Under the pieces are notes generated by a model, which was not told the DNA's origin, did not search any database, and worked only from the letters and a program-made list of their open reading frames with translations. From the NCBI GenBank assembly GCA_026826555.1, contig JAKSZT010054324.1, positions 958,636 through 1,022,635 of the forward strand: 64,000 bases of DNA. Direction: 5' to 3'. Source of the DNA: Tolypeutes matacus (lineage: Eukaryota; Chordata; Mammalia; Cingulata; Chlamyphoridae). This document shows positions 48,709-60,138 of this stretch, one piece after another (the stretch's first letter is position 1; each line of letters starts with the position of its first letter). The position numbers were made by a program, and so were the translations under genes.

Positions 48709-50450
48709 TGTGTTTAAATTCTTTTATGTGAAATAGCCAAGAACCTAGAAGCCCAGAACCCAGAACCTTCCTTCTGCTTACAATGTGATTGACTCATTTT
48801 ATTACATCCATTTCAAATGCTTTGTTGTTTCCTACCTTGACTTTCAACAAGCTTCAAAGTATACGGCAAAACATTTAAATTATGAAACTCACTGTATAAA
48901 CAGGTATAGTATGTGAGTTAATGTGAAAATGTGATAAGAAAAATAACCTATAAATTGTTTTAGTATAGCTTTTACATAATCCCAATGTACTTAACATGCA
49001 CAGTTTTAGAAACTCGGGTAGGAATTGTGAAAGACAGATTGGAGTGGAGTTTGAAGACTACAGTATTTTTTATTCAGGACTCCAAAGTTTTTCTGCAGCA
49101 AAGGAAGCCAGAACCGAGGTAGCTACAGGGTTCTGGGAATGACAAACAATTTTATTTAGAATAAAAAAAGTTAGCTTGACCCCCATAGACTGGAGGAGAG
49201 TTTGTCCATCCTAAAGGGGCATGTTTAGGGCAAGTGGACTTTATTTTGTATTCGGTCAAAGGTAATGAGCTAGGGGCTTGATTGGCTATCTGGGTCAGCT
49301 GCCTTGGTGGGGATTTTTATTTGTTAATTATTTGGTACTTTTTACCATCCAGAGGTAGGAAAGTATGTATAACAAACCAACAGACACAAATAGGTAGCTT
49401 CATAGCTTCAAATGAAAATTTTTCAGCCATGAGTCAGCTATAAAAACACAAATACAAAACTCACTAGTTTATGTAAAAAAGCTTGCTTTCTCTCCTTGCT
49501 CCAATCTTATATTTTAATCAGAATTTTTGTTCTTGGCTGATGGGACATATTGAAGTTATTTATTTAATCTGAGGGCTAAAACTTTGCCACAGTAATTTGT
49601 GGGGGAGACTTTTAAGATTATCTTTGCCCTGACGTGTAATCTTACTGAAACTTTGCACTATTGCTCAGGCTTAGGTGACTCACATTTATTGTGGAAAGAG
49701 GTAAGTTGTAGGTCGCTTTCCAGTCAGTCCAACCGGCCTTTACTGCTGCTTTTACTAGCAGTTTTTAAATCTCCTAACTTTGGTTCTTTGGTTAGATTGT
49801 GATATAATAATATATGTAAATAATATTACATTACATATTAAGTGAATATCAAGAAAACCAATTATAATTTGAGTTTCTACTAAATATTTTAATTTCTTCA
49901 TTCATTCTAAATTTTTTAAAGAAATAATTACCAATTAAAATAGGAATATATTTAAATTTTTAAAATATTATTCAGATTTAGTTAAATATTTCATATTTGG
50001 CATAATTTGCACCTATGCTATAAAAATATTACACCTTGCAGTTTTCACTGTTTCATGACTTCAACTTTTAGACACAAATAAAAACTACAAGTAGCCACAC
50101 AGAATAACATACCTTGATGTAACAAGTTCTATATCATTGTTTATAGTAACAATGTGATTATTATTTTTATCTATTCTTTAAAATGTCATACCACAGTTGA
50201 TGGAGACAGGAACTGCACCTGTGGTAAACTTGACTCCTACTCAACTATTATAAACTGCTATTGCAGGAATGCATAAAACCAGTCAGTGTGTGTTACTGTA
50301 TAATTAGAAGTTCTTTGGAGTAAGTTTCTTGTTGAGTACAATGTTTATTAAACATTAAGTAACATAAAATATGATAATTGCTGGTACCACACAAATGTTT
50401 AGAACTTTTAATCCCCCACATCTTTTATTGATTAGAATTGTTGCATATCT
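48709..50450. other. Unassigned sequence
   Basis: No recognised gene or repeat. Part of it (49020-49420 and 49500-49800) is less AT-rich than its surroundings and could belong to an unknown old repeat. Confidence 0.5.
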
Positions 50451-50454
50451 TCAC

Positions 50455-51015
50455 TGCCAGGACCTGGGGGTGTGGAAGGCACCAACCACCCCACTCTTGG
50501 TATGCTATCTGTTAGGGAATCATAGACACCTCTTAAGCAGCCATCACCCAGCCCTCACCTACGGCACCTCCTCGTCTGGGGAAGTCATGAACACACACAA
50601 AGCTGCTATCTCCCAGCCTTCCGCTTGCTCCCATTTTCTTATTGTGTGCCATTCCTCAACCTGGAGGAGATGTTAAATCTAATGAAAAGGTTTGGCCAGA
50701 CCTTAAATCCAGGAAACCAGGAACAAGTAACCCCAGATGTTTATCAGAATAGAAATTACCATTTCCAGATACATCTTCCACATCCGAAGTGGATAAAATC
50801 TCCCTCAAACAGTATAGATTCTTCTCCCTTCTCTGATACCTAGTGGGGGAATGCAGAGCTTCCTCTACAGAAGTGGTTCTTGCCACCCCAGAAAAACATC
50901 TGTGAAGGATCTTCTTCCCTTGCCCTTTTGACTCTTTGTGTTCCATAAGTGACATAAGTGACAAGAAGATTATTTGCCCTTTCTGGCCTTTTTGTACTAT
51001 GCAAGTAATAAAGGG
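50455..51015 (+). other. Unidentified GC-richer island ending at AATAAA
   Basis: This block of about 560 bp is distinctly less AT-rich than its surroundings. Open frames on the plus strand are 50371-50676 and 50625-50843 and overlap in different frames; 50656-50964 is open on the minus strand. AATAAA occurs at 51007-51012. I recognise neither protein nor repeat. It could be an LTR (a poly(A) signal near the end fits), a processed pseudogene fragment or a noncoding exon. There is no A tail and no flanking duplication that I can see. No function is claimed. Confidence 0.35.
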
Positions 51016-51513
51016 ATCATTTGTTGACAGTTTCTGTTTTGCCCTGATTTTGTGTTCCCACTGTGCACCATTGTTGCAACTTGCTCCACACTACTTAATC
51101 CACCCATGTTAACAACTCCTTATGTTTTGTTATGAATTGAATTTTAAGATTAGATTATTGTTATACAAAGCTTAATGATATCATGGAAGACAAGATTATT
51201 TTAATGTGATACATAGACAGAATGTCAGAAAATCACAGGTCTTAGAAAGTTTAACTCAGGGGAACACTGAGCTCCTTGGCAGTGTTTTACTATTTGTTTA
51301 AAAAACAATACAATAAAAATAAAACATTATTTTCTCTCTAATACATTTTATTTTGTAATGACACTGATTTATTAAGGATCTTTCTGTACTAAATGATTGC
51401 AAAGCATGACTTTATAAATAAAGTTAAAATTTTAGAGCTCAGGGCATCAAAAGCACCTAATGACTTCTTACCCAAACTACAGCAGGTGAGTCCAGAAAGG
51501 AAAGTCATAATCA
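51016..51513. other. Unassigned AT-rich sequence
   Basis: No gene or repeat family recognised. Confidence 0.55.
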
Positions 51514-51925
51514 GCCTTAGTTTGCTAGAGCTGCTGTAATAAACTACCATAAACTGGGTGGCTTAAAACAACAGAAATTTTTTGTGTCGCAGTTTTGGAG
51601 ATTAGAAGTCTGAAAACATGACATGCTTCCTTTAAAGTCTGTAGGGATGAATCTCTTTCATGCCTCTCTCCTGGCTTCTGTAGTGGCTTGCAAGCAATCC
51701 ACAGCATTGTCCTCTCTGTGTCCAAATTTCTTATTCTTATAGATATACCAGTCATATTGGTATATCTATAAGTCAAAAGGATTAAGGGCTCACTCTATGT
51801 ATGACTTCATGTTAACTTGCCTAATTCCATCTGTAATGACCCTATTTCTAAATAACGTCACATTCTTGGGTACTAGCATAAAACTTCAATATATCCTTCT
51901 AGGGGACACAATTCTATTCATAACA
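51514..51925 (-). mobile_element. MLT1-type MaLR LTR
   Basis: On the plus strand: CCTTAGTTTGCTAGAGCTGCTG, 'aactgggtggcttaaaacaacagaaat', 'ggagattagaagtctg', 'cctctctcctggcttctg', 'accagtcatattgg', 'aatgaccctatttctaaataacgtcacattc', 'ggggacacaattctattcataaca'. This is the reverse complement of MLT1-class LTRs. An extra segment of about 20 bp at about 51761-51780, relative to my memory of the consensus, creates a perfect inverted repeat. Confidence 0.8.
51736..51772. repeat. Perfect 15-bp inverted repeat, 7-nt loop
   Basis: The left arm CTTATAGATATACCA (51736-51750) and right arm TGGTATATCTATAAG (51758-51772) are exact reverse complements around GTCATAT. It lies within the MLT1 LTR. Confidence 0.95.
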
Positions 51926-52485
51926 TCATCTTAAATAGAATAACCACAATTATACCACAAATGGTAATGACCTATATTGCAGCCACTTCTACAACTTTGC
52001 TACAACTGGTCTTGTTCCTGTGCATATAGCAATGAAATATATTTACTTTGTGTAACTAGCCTTAAAGTTAATTTGAAGATTAACCAGAACTTTCCTTAAG
52101 TCCAACCATATCCAGAACTCATATATCAGGAAACAATTTTGTCCATAGAATCAAACTATTTAACTGAGCATGAATTAATTCACTGATATTTCTAATATTA
52201 GCCAGCTTGCTCTAAACCTTTCAAATTGTTTAATTTTATCCATTTTTAAATTATGAAGCTAAGTAGGAAGATTATTTGGTTTTGGATAAGGAATTTTAAA
52301 AAGCCAGGAAAAAAAGGCAATTTTCTCAACCTCACACTACTCTTAGTACTGTAGAGAAAGCTAAAATCCTGGTTACCTGATTTTCAGTTTATTCTCATCA
52401 GCTCTGTATCAGACTAACCCCCTTTTTTTCAGACTACTCAGGATTCACAGACAACACATATTGATTCCTGTCCCAAAATAATATT
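51926..52485. other. Unassigned AT-rich sequence
   Basis: No gene or repeat family recognised. Confidence 0.55.
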
Positions 52486-52489
52486 TATA

Positions 52490-52745
52490 ATATAAATACT
52501 AGATAATAATCATATAGCACTTACTACATGCTCTAAGTGGTTTATATGTATTAACTAATTTCATATATTTAACAACGTCATGAAATAAGTACTATGATTA
52601 TCATTTTGAAGATTAAGTAACTGAAGCACAGAGAGGTAAAATAACTTGCATAAGTGCACACAACTGGAAAGTGGTAGATCTTGGGTTCAAGCACAGTCTG
52701 GCTCCAGACATCTACATTATACTTGAGATACACTTAGCATAGTTG
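52490..52745 (-). repeat. MIR SINE
   Basis: The reverse complement of MIR is clear: 'agcacttactacatgctctaagtgg', 'atgtattaactaatttc', 'gattaagtaactgaagcacagagaggtaaaataacttgcataag', 'ggttcaagcacagtctggctcc'. Confidence 0.85.
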
Positions 52746-53141
52746 GTAATGTGGTAAACAAACCTGAACAATTAAATATCTGTGGTGGGTAGTTACTTGC
52801 TGGCTTACTGCAAAGTAGGAAGAACGTTTTCTACAAATGAAAGCATTTTATTTTCTTTTTATAAGTCTTTAATCAATTAGTAACTCTTAACTAAACCTCG
52901 ATTAAAAAGTCTTTGCTACAAGATTCGTATACACTGCATACAAATGTAAAATCCACTTTCTGCTCTGAAGAGTTTGTAATATAGTTAAGGTGAAACTATT
53001 GTGGAACATATGAAAACAGAATATAGTCAAATTCTGCATTGTGTGGCATGACTTGCAATTTACAACAAAATCATCTCATACCTACCCAGACATACCGGTA
53101 ATGTTTTGGCAACAATCAAAGTATATCCATCTCTATAAGGG
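52746..53141. other. Unassigned sequence
   Basis: No gene or repeat family recognised. Confidence 0.55.
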
Positions 53142-53152
53142 TTTGAGAAGAT
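53142..53152. repeat. Candidate target-site duplication of minus-strand L1
   Basis: TTTGAGAAGAT; the partner at 60994-61004 (TTTGAGTAGAT) differs at one position. It sits exactly at the poly(A) end of the L1. Confidence 0.5.
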
Positions 53153-54870
53153 TTTTTTTAAAAAGATACTTAGATTATACAAATGGCACATAAAAAATAC
53201 AGGGGATTCTCATATGCCCCACTCCTCACACCTCCCACATTTCCCCATTAAATAACATCCTTCATTAGTGAGGTACATTCATTGCAATTGATGAACACCT
53301 TTTGGAGCATTGCCACTATAAGAGGATTAAAGTTTACATTGTAGTTTACACTCTCTCTCACCCATTTCTGTAGGTTTATAAATCTGCAAGATTTATAATG
53401 GCCTGTATCTGTCATTGCAATGTCATTCAGGACAAGTCTGAAAAATACCCTTGTATTACACCTGTTTTTCCCTCTCCCTTCCCTCAGAACCTCCAATGCC
53501 CACTGCCTCCACATCAATGATATAATTTCTTCCATTGCTAGAATCACAATAAGTCTATAGTAGAATATCAGTAAGTCCACTCTAGTCCATAGTTCATTCC
53601 CTAATCCTGAGGATTCTGGGATGGCGATGTTCACTCCACCTCTAATTGAGAGTTGGCTGTGATTCCATAGGGCCGATGGATGGGACTCTCTCCTTACAGT
53701 TATAGACTCTCTTGGTTCCTTGTTATGGTAGTTGTCCATCATCACATCCATGTTAGTTGTCCTGGGTGAGACCAATCAACTGGAGAGTAGGTGTTGCAAC
53801 TCCGTTGAGATTCTGGGTCCAGCTGGCACATGGAGAGCCCAAAGATTTAAGTCTCTTGAATGTACAACTACCAACTCTAGTACTAATTATAGTTCAAATA
53901 GAAGGACAAAAGAGCCATGTGTAGGGAAACCACAGCTGAGTACAACTCTGTCACTCTGGGGAGCATTAATTCCAAAGTTTGGCAAGGCACCACACTCCTG
54001 AGTTATCTGCTCTGACTATAGTATCCGGATGTCTCCAAAGCCCTCAGGAACTCCACTATTTGGGGTAGTATCTATTTGGGCGGTCAAAGAGATCCTGCTG
54101 AGATGTGCATAAGCGTAACCTCTGGAATGACCTCCCAACTCACTTTGAAGTCTCTTAGCCATATAAGCTCATTTGTCTTTATCTTTTCCCTCTTTTGGTC
54201 AAGGCCTTTTTCCAGTTGCATTGCTAATTGGTGCTTGATAGTAATTCCTTGGTACCAGGGAGGCTCATCCTCAGGAGTCTTGTCCCAGGCTGGGGGGAAG
54301 TTATTGCATTTATATGCTGCGTTTGGCTTAGAGAGCCACATTTCAGCGACAAGGAGGCTCCCAGAAGGCAATTCTATAACACTAGGCTAAGTTTCAATTT
54401 CAAGAGTAAAAGTTCATATGCACAGTCATCAATATCACGGACCCATCAGTGGACTGTCCTTCTTCACTAGTCATTACCCTTGTACTCAGGGGATTCTTGC
54501 TGATCCATTAGAGAATGTGGAAGAGCTCTCCAGGAGGGAATTTGATATTCCTTCAGTTATTGTGTAAATTTCCACCCACTGTGACAATGTCCCATGAACA
54601 TATGAACATATTTATATGCCTTATATGTATGCCCAGGTGAGCTTCCACCCATGTATCCCCATCACTTATACCCCATACCTATGATCCTCCCCTGCCACAG
54701 TTGTAACCCTTCTGTGATCCAAAACTTCTCCAAAAATAAGCCAAAAAAAAGTCAAATATAATTAATATGAAAATGAAATAGATAGTTTTAAAAATAAGAA
54801 ATAAAATATAAAAAAATTTTAAAAAGTAAGAATAAAAAAATAAAAATTTGGGATAATAAAAAATGAAAAT
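53153..54870 (-). mobile_element. L1 3' module (copy B)
   Basis: About 1.7 kb follows the truncated ORF2. A T-rich start (sense strand) is followed by sequence colinear with 4536-6285 (copy A) and, for its 3' half, with 13832-14632 (copy C). It ends with 'aatctaagtatctttttt' and A's. Open frames on the sense strand (53775-53248, 175 codons; 54371-54084, 95 codons) have no recognisable domain. The B-versus-C codon comparison does not show protein-level constraint. Confidence 0.85.
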
Positions 54871-56863
54871 ATATAGGCTGGATATTAGGCCCCTATCAGA
54901 TATATGTTTACCAAATATTTTCTCCCATTTAGTAGGCTGCCTTTTCACTTTCTTGAAAAACTCCTTTGAGGTGCAAAGGTTTTTATTTTAAGGAGGTCCC
55001 ACTTATCTATTTTGTTGTTGCTCATCCTTTAGGTGTAAAGTTCATGAAACCATTTCCTAATACAATAACCTGGAGATGCTTCTCTACATTATCCTCCAAG
55101 GTTTTTATGGTCTTGGCTCTTATATTTAGATCTTTGACCCATCTTGAGTTAATTTTTCTATAAGGTGTGAGATGGTGTTCCTCTCTTAATCTTTGGGAAA
55201 TGGATATCCAGCTCTCCAAGCATCATTTGTTGAAGAAGCCATTCTCACCTAGTTGAATGGGCTTGGTGGCCTTGTTGAAAATCAGTTGACTGTATATGTC
55301 AGGATCTACATCAGAACTCTCAATTCATTTCCACTGGTCAGGATGTCTATCCTTGTGCCAATACCAACAATTTTGACCACTGTAGCTTTGTAATATGTTT
55401 TAAAGTCAGGTAGTGTGAGTCCTCCAATTCCATTTTTCTTTTCCAATATGTGTTTGGTTATTTGGGGCCTCTTACTCTTCCAAATAAATTTCAGAGTTTT
55501 TCCAATTCATTAAAAAATGCTGTGGTGATTTTTATTGGGATGATATTAAATCTGTAGATCATTTGGGTAGGATAGACATCTTAATGATGTCTTCCTATCC
55601 ATGAACAGGGAATATTCTTCCATTTATTTTAGTCTTTGATTTCCTTTAAGAGTTTTGTGTACCTTTCTGCATATAAGTCATTTACATCTTTAGTTAAATT
55701 TATTCTTAGGTATTTGATCTTTTAGTTGCTATTGTAAATGGGATTTTTTCCTTGATTTCCACCACAGATGGCTCATTTCAGTGTACAGAAATCTACTGAA
55801 TTTTGCATGTTGATCTTATAATTTGCTACTTATTGAACTTATTTATAAGCTCTAGAAGCTTTGTTGTAGATTTCTCAGGGCTTTCTATATATAGGATCAT
55901 TTTGTCTGCAAATAGTGAAATTTTTACTTCTTCCTTTCCAATCTGGATGCCTTTTATATCTTTTTCTTGTCTAAGTTCCTGATCAAGTACTTCTAACACA
56001 ATGTTAAATAGAAGTGGAGAAAGTGGGCATCCTTTTCTTGTTCCAGATCTTATAGGGAAAGCTTTTAGGATTTCACCATTGAATATGTTAGCTGTGGGTT
56101 TTTCATATATACCCTGTCAAGGATGTTTCCTTCTATTCCTATCTTTTGTGGAGTTTTTTATAAGGAAAGGTTGCTGTCTTTTGTTGAATGATTTTTCTGC
56201 ATCTATAGAGATGATCATGTGTTTTTTCCTTCGATCTGTTTATGTGGTATATTACATTGACTGATTTTCTTATGTTGAACCATCTTTGCATATGAGGGAT
56301 GAAACCCACTTAGTTACAGTGTATAATTTGTTATGATGTGTTGTTGAATACGGTAAGCATGTATTTTGTTGAGGATTTTAACATCTATGTTCATTAGAAA
56401 GATTGGTCTATAGTTTTCCTACCTTGTGGCATCTTTGTTTGGCTTTGGTATTAGGGTGATGTTGGCATTATAGAATGAGTTAGGCAAGATTCCCTCTACT
56501 TCTATTTTTTCGGAAGAGTTTAAGCAGGATTGGTGTTATTTCTTTCCAGTAATATTTGGTAGAATTCACCTGTGTAGCCATTTGGTCCTGGGGTTTTTCT
56601 TAAATGGGAGGTTTTGATGACTAATCCTATCTCATTACTTGTGATTGATCTGTTGAGTTCATCAATTGCTTCTTTTGACAATGTAGGCTACTTGTGTGTT
56701 TCTAGGAATTTTTCCATTTCCTCTAAATTATACATATTGTTGGCATATAATTTTTTAAAGTATCCTCTTATGATATTCTTTATTTCTGTGGGGTCAGTGG
56801 TGCTATCCCCTTCCTCATTTCGTATTTTATGTATCTGCATGTTTTCTCTTTTTTTCTTTGTTA

Positions 56864-56871
56864 CTCTAATT

Positions 56872-56879
<8 letters not shown>
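56864..56879. repeat. Target-site duplication, left copy (SINE in L1)
   Basis: CTCTAATTAAGGTTTT, identical to 56983-56998. Confidence 0.93.
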
Positions 56880-56906
<27 letters not shown>

Positions 56907-56982
56907 GGGAGGTACCGGGATCGAACTCCGGTCTCTCCATATGGTAGACGGACGCCGAACCTCTTGAGCCACATCCGTTTCC
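56880..56982 (-). mobile_element. DAS-type SINE inserted in L1 ORF2
   Basis: On the minus strand it has the head GGGAAACGGATGTGGCTCAA, the A-box region GTGGCTCAAGAGG, the B box GAGTTCGATCCC, CGGTACCTCCCGGTA, then an A tail (a T run at 56880-56903 on the plus strand). A perfect 16-bp duplication flanks it. It is short and well kept, so it is younger than the L1 it entered. It reads in frame with ORF2: residues like [16 protein letters not shown] continue the L1 frame, followed by a Lys run encoded by the A tail. Confidence 0.95.
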
Positions 56983-56998
56983 CTCTAATTAAGGTTTT
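56983..56998. repeat. Target-site duplication, right copy (SINE in L1)
   Basis: CTCTAATTAAGGTTTT, identical to 56864-56879. Confidence 0.93.
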
Positions 56999-58244
56999 GT
57001 CAATTTTATTAATATTCTCAAAAAAACAGCTTTTGGTTTTATTTATTTTTTCTAGTGCTTTCTTATTTTCAGTTTCATTTAGTTCTGCTCTAATCTTTGT
57101 TATTTCTATTTTTATACTTCCTTTGGGGTTAGTTTGTTCTTCTTTTTCTAATTCCTTCAGGTGTACAGTTAGGTCTTTGATTTTAGCTCTTTCTTCTTTT
57201 TTAATATAGGCATTTATGGCTATGAATTTCCCTCTCAATACTGATTTTGCTGCATCCTGTAGGTTTTGAGACATAATGTTGTCATTTTTATTAGCTCCAA
57301 GGTAATTACTGATTTCTTTTGAGATTTCCTCCTCACCCCACTGTTTGTCTACAACTATGTTTTTTAACTTCCATATCTTTGTGCCTAATCTGGTTCTCTG
57401 CCCCTTATTGATTTCCAGCTTCATTCCATTGTGGTCAGAGAAATTACTTTGTATAATTTTCATCTTTATGAATTCATTCAGATTTGTTCTGTGGCCTAGC
57501 ATGTGGTCTATTCTGGAGAATGATCCACGTGCACTCGAAGTATGTATTTCTGCTGTATTTGGGTGTAATGTTCTGTACATGTCTATTAGGTTCAGGTCTT
57601 CTAATGTATAATTCAGGGTCTTTGTTTCTTTATTGATTCTCTGTTGAGATGTTCTCTCTAATGGTGATAATGGTGTATTAAAGTCCCCCACTATAGTTGT
57701 AGAGGCATCTATTTCTCCACTTAATTTTTCCTGTGTTTGCCTTGTATATTTTGAGGCACCCTGGTTAGGTGCATAAATGTTTATGATTGTTCCTTCTTCT
57801 TAGTAGATTACCCTTTTTTTTTTTAAATATATAGTGGCCTTCTGTGACTCTTACAATAGTTTTGCAATTAACATCTATTTTGTCCGATATTAGTATAGCT
57901 ACTCCCATCCTTTTTTGGTTATTGTTTGTTTGTAAAATTGTTTCCCAGCCATTCACTTTCAGCCTCCTTGCATCCCTGGGTTTAAGGTGGGTTTCTTGTA
58001 AACAGCATATAGATGAATCATATTTCCTTATCCATTCCACCAATCTGTGTCTCTTGACTGGTGAATTTAATCCATTCTCATTCAATATTACTACTGTCAA
58101 GGAATTACTTACCTTACCCATAATTTCTTTAGGTTTATGTATGCTGTATGTTGTTTTTGTTTCTCTTTTTAACTTTTTAGTTGTTCTTACACTCACCTCC
58201 AATTCTTTCTTTCTCCTCTTTTTCCCTTTTACCTAGGAATTCCC

Positions 58245-59250
58245 TTTACTATTTCTTGAAGGGCAGGTTTCTTATTGACATGCTTCCTTAATTTCTGTTC
58301 ATCTGTTGAACTCTCCCTCATTTTTGAATGCGAGCTTTGTTGGATAGAGAATTCTTGGCTGGAAGTTTTTTCTTTTAGCACCTTAACTATGTCATATTAC
58401 TGCCTTCTTGCCTCCTTTGTTTCAGGTGAGAAATCAGCACTTAATTTTATCAAGCTTCCTTGTATGTGATGATTCTCTTTTCTCTTGCTGCTTTCAGTAT
58501 TCTCTCTTTTTCTTGAGCATTGGACAATTCGACAAGTATATGTCTTGGAGTAGGCCTGTTGGGGTTTATACTGTCTGGAGTGTTCTGCACTTACTTGGTC
58601 ATGTATGTCCACATCCTTCCATAGTGAATTTTCAGCTATTATTTCATCCAACACTCCTTTTGTCACCTTTCCCTTCTCTTCTCCCTCCGGGATGTGTGTA
58701 ATGCATATTATTTGTATTTCATGCTATCATTCTAATCCCTAAGCCCCTGATGAATTTTCTCTATCTTTTAAACTAGCTGTTCTACTATCCCTTTGATTTC
58801 AGATGTGCTGTCTTCCACATTGCTGATTCTTTCCTTTGCCTGTCCAAATCTGCTGTTGTGTGCTTCCATTGTATTTTTGATTTCTTGGATTGTGCCATTC
58901 ATCACCATCATATCCATTATCTTTTTTATGTATGCTTACAATTTCTTCAGTATGTTCTCCCAGTGTCTTCTTAATATCCTTAATCTCTTCCTTCACTTAA
59001 TTAAGTTGGTTCATGATATTTGTTTGGGCATCTCTGATTATTTGTTCCATCATCTGCATCTCCTCCTGGTTTTTAGTTTATTCATTGGACTGGGCTATAT
59101 CTTCCTGTTTCTTAGTATGGCTTATAATTTTTTGTTGGTGTCTACACATATGTTTATCTTAATGGGTTTATTAAGTTGATTAGCTTCTCTCTTTAGTCTA
59201 TGGATTTATTTTGTTGTTGTTTTTGTGTGTGTGGTAAGGTTCCACTTTTA
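58245..59250 (-). pseudogene. L1 ORF1 pseudogene
   Basis: ORF1 encodes the trimeric RNA-binding chaperone of the L1 particle. From N to C on the minus strand: a coiled-coil-like piece (58996-58799) with KEEIKDIKKTLGEHTEEI; an RNA-binding-domain piece with KLSADFSPETKEARRQ (58666-58397), the hallmark of the ORF1 C-terminal domain; and a trailing stretch equivalent to the 'NFQPRILYP' block (about 58330). It is broken by several frameshifts and stops. It is placed just upstream of ORF2, as expected. Confidence 0.85.
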
Positions 59251-59289
59251 CACTTCATTCCTCTTATTCTATTTCCTTGTTGTTGTCTA

Positions 59290-59880
59290 TGTTTCCTTGA
59301 AAGAAAAAAAAAATAGGACCAGAGTAAAGGAAGAGAAGAAGAGAAAAAGAACAATAGTAATAATAATAGTGAAAGGTAGGAGAGGAAATTTACAAAACCT
59401 AGGAAATTGAAAAATTAACATGAGTAAGAAACACAGAGGAATAAGATTAGAAAAGTGGAGGAGAAACAATGAAACAAGAAACAGAATAGAGAAAAATACA
59501 TAGAATGAATTAAAAGGCTAGAATGGCAAGAAGAGGGGAAAAGAATAGAGAAAAGAGAGAAAGAAAAAAGTAAAAAGAAAGTAAACAGAGAAAAAAGAGA
59601 GATAGAAATGAAAACAAGAAAAATTGGAAGCCAAATAAAAGAGGTAGAATGAAAGAACAGGAATAGAAAACAGAAAATATAAAGATGAAGGTGAGAAAAG
59701 AAATAGCATAGGTAGCATAAATCAGTAAACAACAACAACAAAAAATAGAAAAACAAACAAGCAGAGAAACAAAGGAAGGGGAAACACAACAAGCAAGAAA
59801 CAAGACAGCAGTGACTCACTTAAAAAAAGGAGAGAAGAAAAAAAAAAAATAAAGAAACAAAAATAAACACAGAAAAACAG
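59290..59880 (+). repeat. Purine-rich low-complexity tract
   Basis: About 590 bp consist mostly of A and G on the plus strand with few pyrimidines, made of GAAA, AGAGA and AACAA units. It has no single repeat unit. Confidence 0.8.
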
Positions 59881-60138
59881 CCTTCTCTCTTAGACCCCTA
59901 AGGATATTCTCAGGATGCTGGTGTTCATCAATCACTCACCCTGCAGCCTTTCCTCTGCAGGCTTTGAACATGGTTTTTGTTAGTAAAATGAGGGAAATTT
60001 TAAAAAAGGAACTTTAAAAAAATAAAATATAATAAAATAAGCGATCCAAGAAAATCTAATACAAAGAGAATGTCTGCATGTTCCCTGTCATAAAGTTTCA
60101 GTTGAATGCCTGATAATCTGGTGGATCAGGTCTCAAGA

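Larger units (their letters stand above)
54871..58202 (-). pseudogene. L1 ORF2 pseudogene, C-terminus missing
   Basis: L1 endonuclease-reverse transcriptase remnant. The endonuclease N-terminal part lies at 58202-57765, with ILNENGLN (catalytic Asn) and LQETH (catalytic Glu). After a frameshift come MGDFNTPL near 57691 and SRIDHMLGH with the Asp-His pair intact. An open frame then runs to 56870 and is interrupted by a SINE. The RT core is broken by stops; at 55912-55901 the catalytic FADD reads FADK, so the second Asp is lost. Homology ends at KHISDRGLISS (about 54871). About 200 residues present in the first L1 (HCWW and MEYYSAV region) are absent, replaced by the 3' module. Confidence 0.9.

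Noticed and set aside
56614..58236. Plus-strand frames of 81-130 codons, rich in Phe, Ile and Leu
   Set aside because: They are antisense shadows of the A-rich L1 ORF2 on the minus strand.
59415..59819. 134-codon minus-strand frame rich in Phe, Leu and Ser resembling a membrane protein
   Set aside because: The composition is the direct result of the purine-rich tract on the opposite strand. Two further frames overlap it in other phases.
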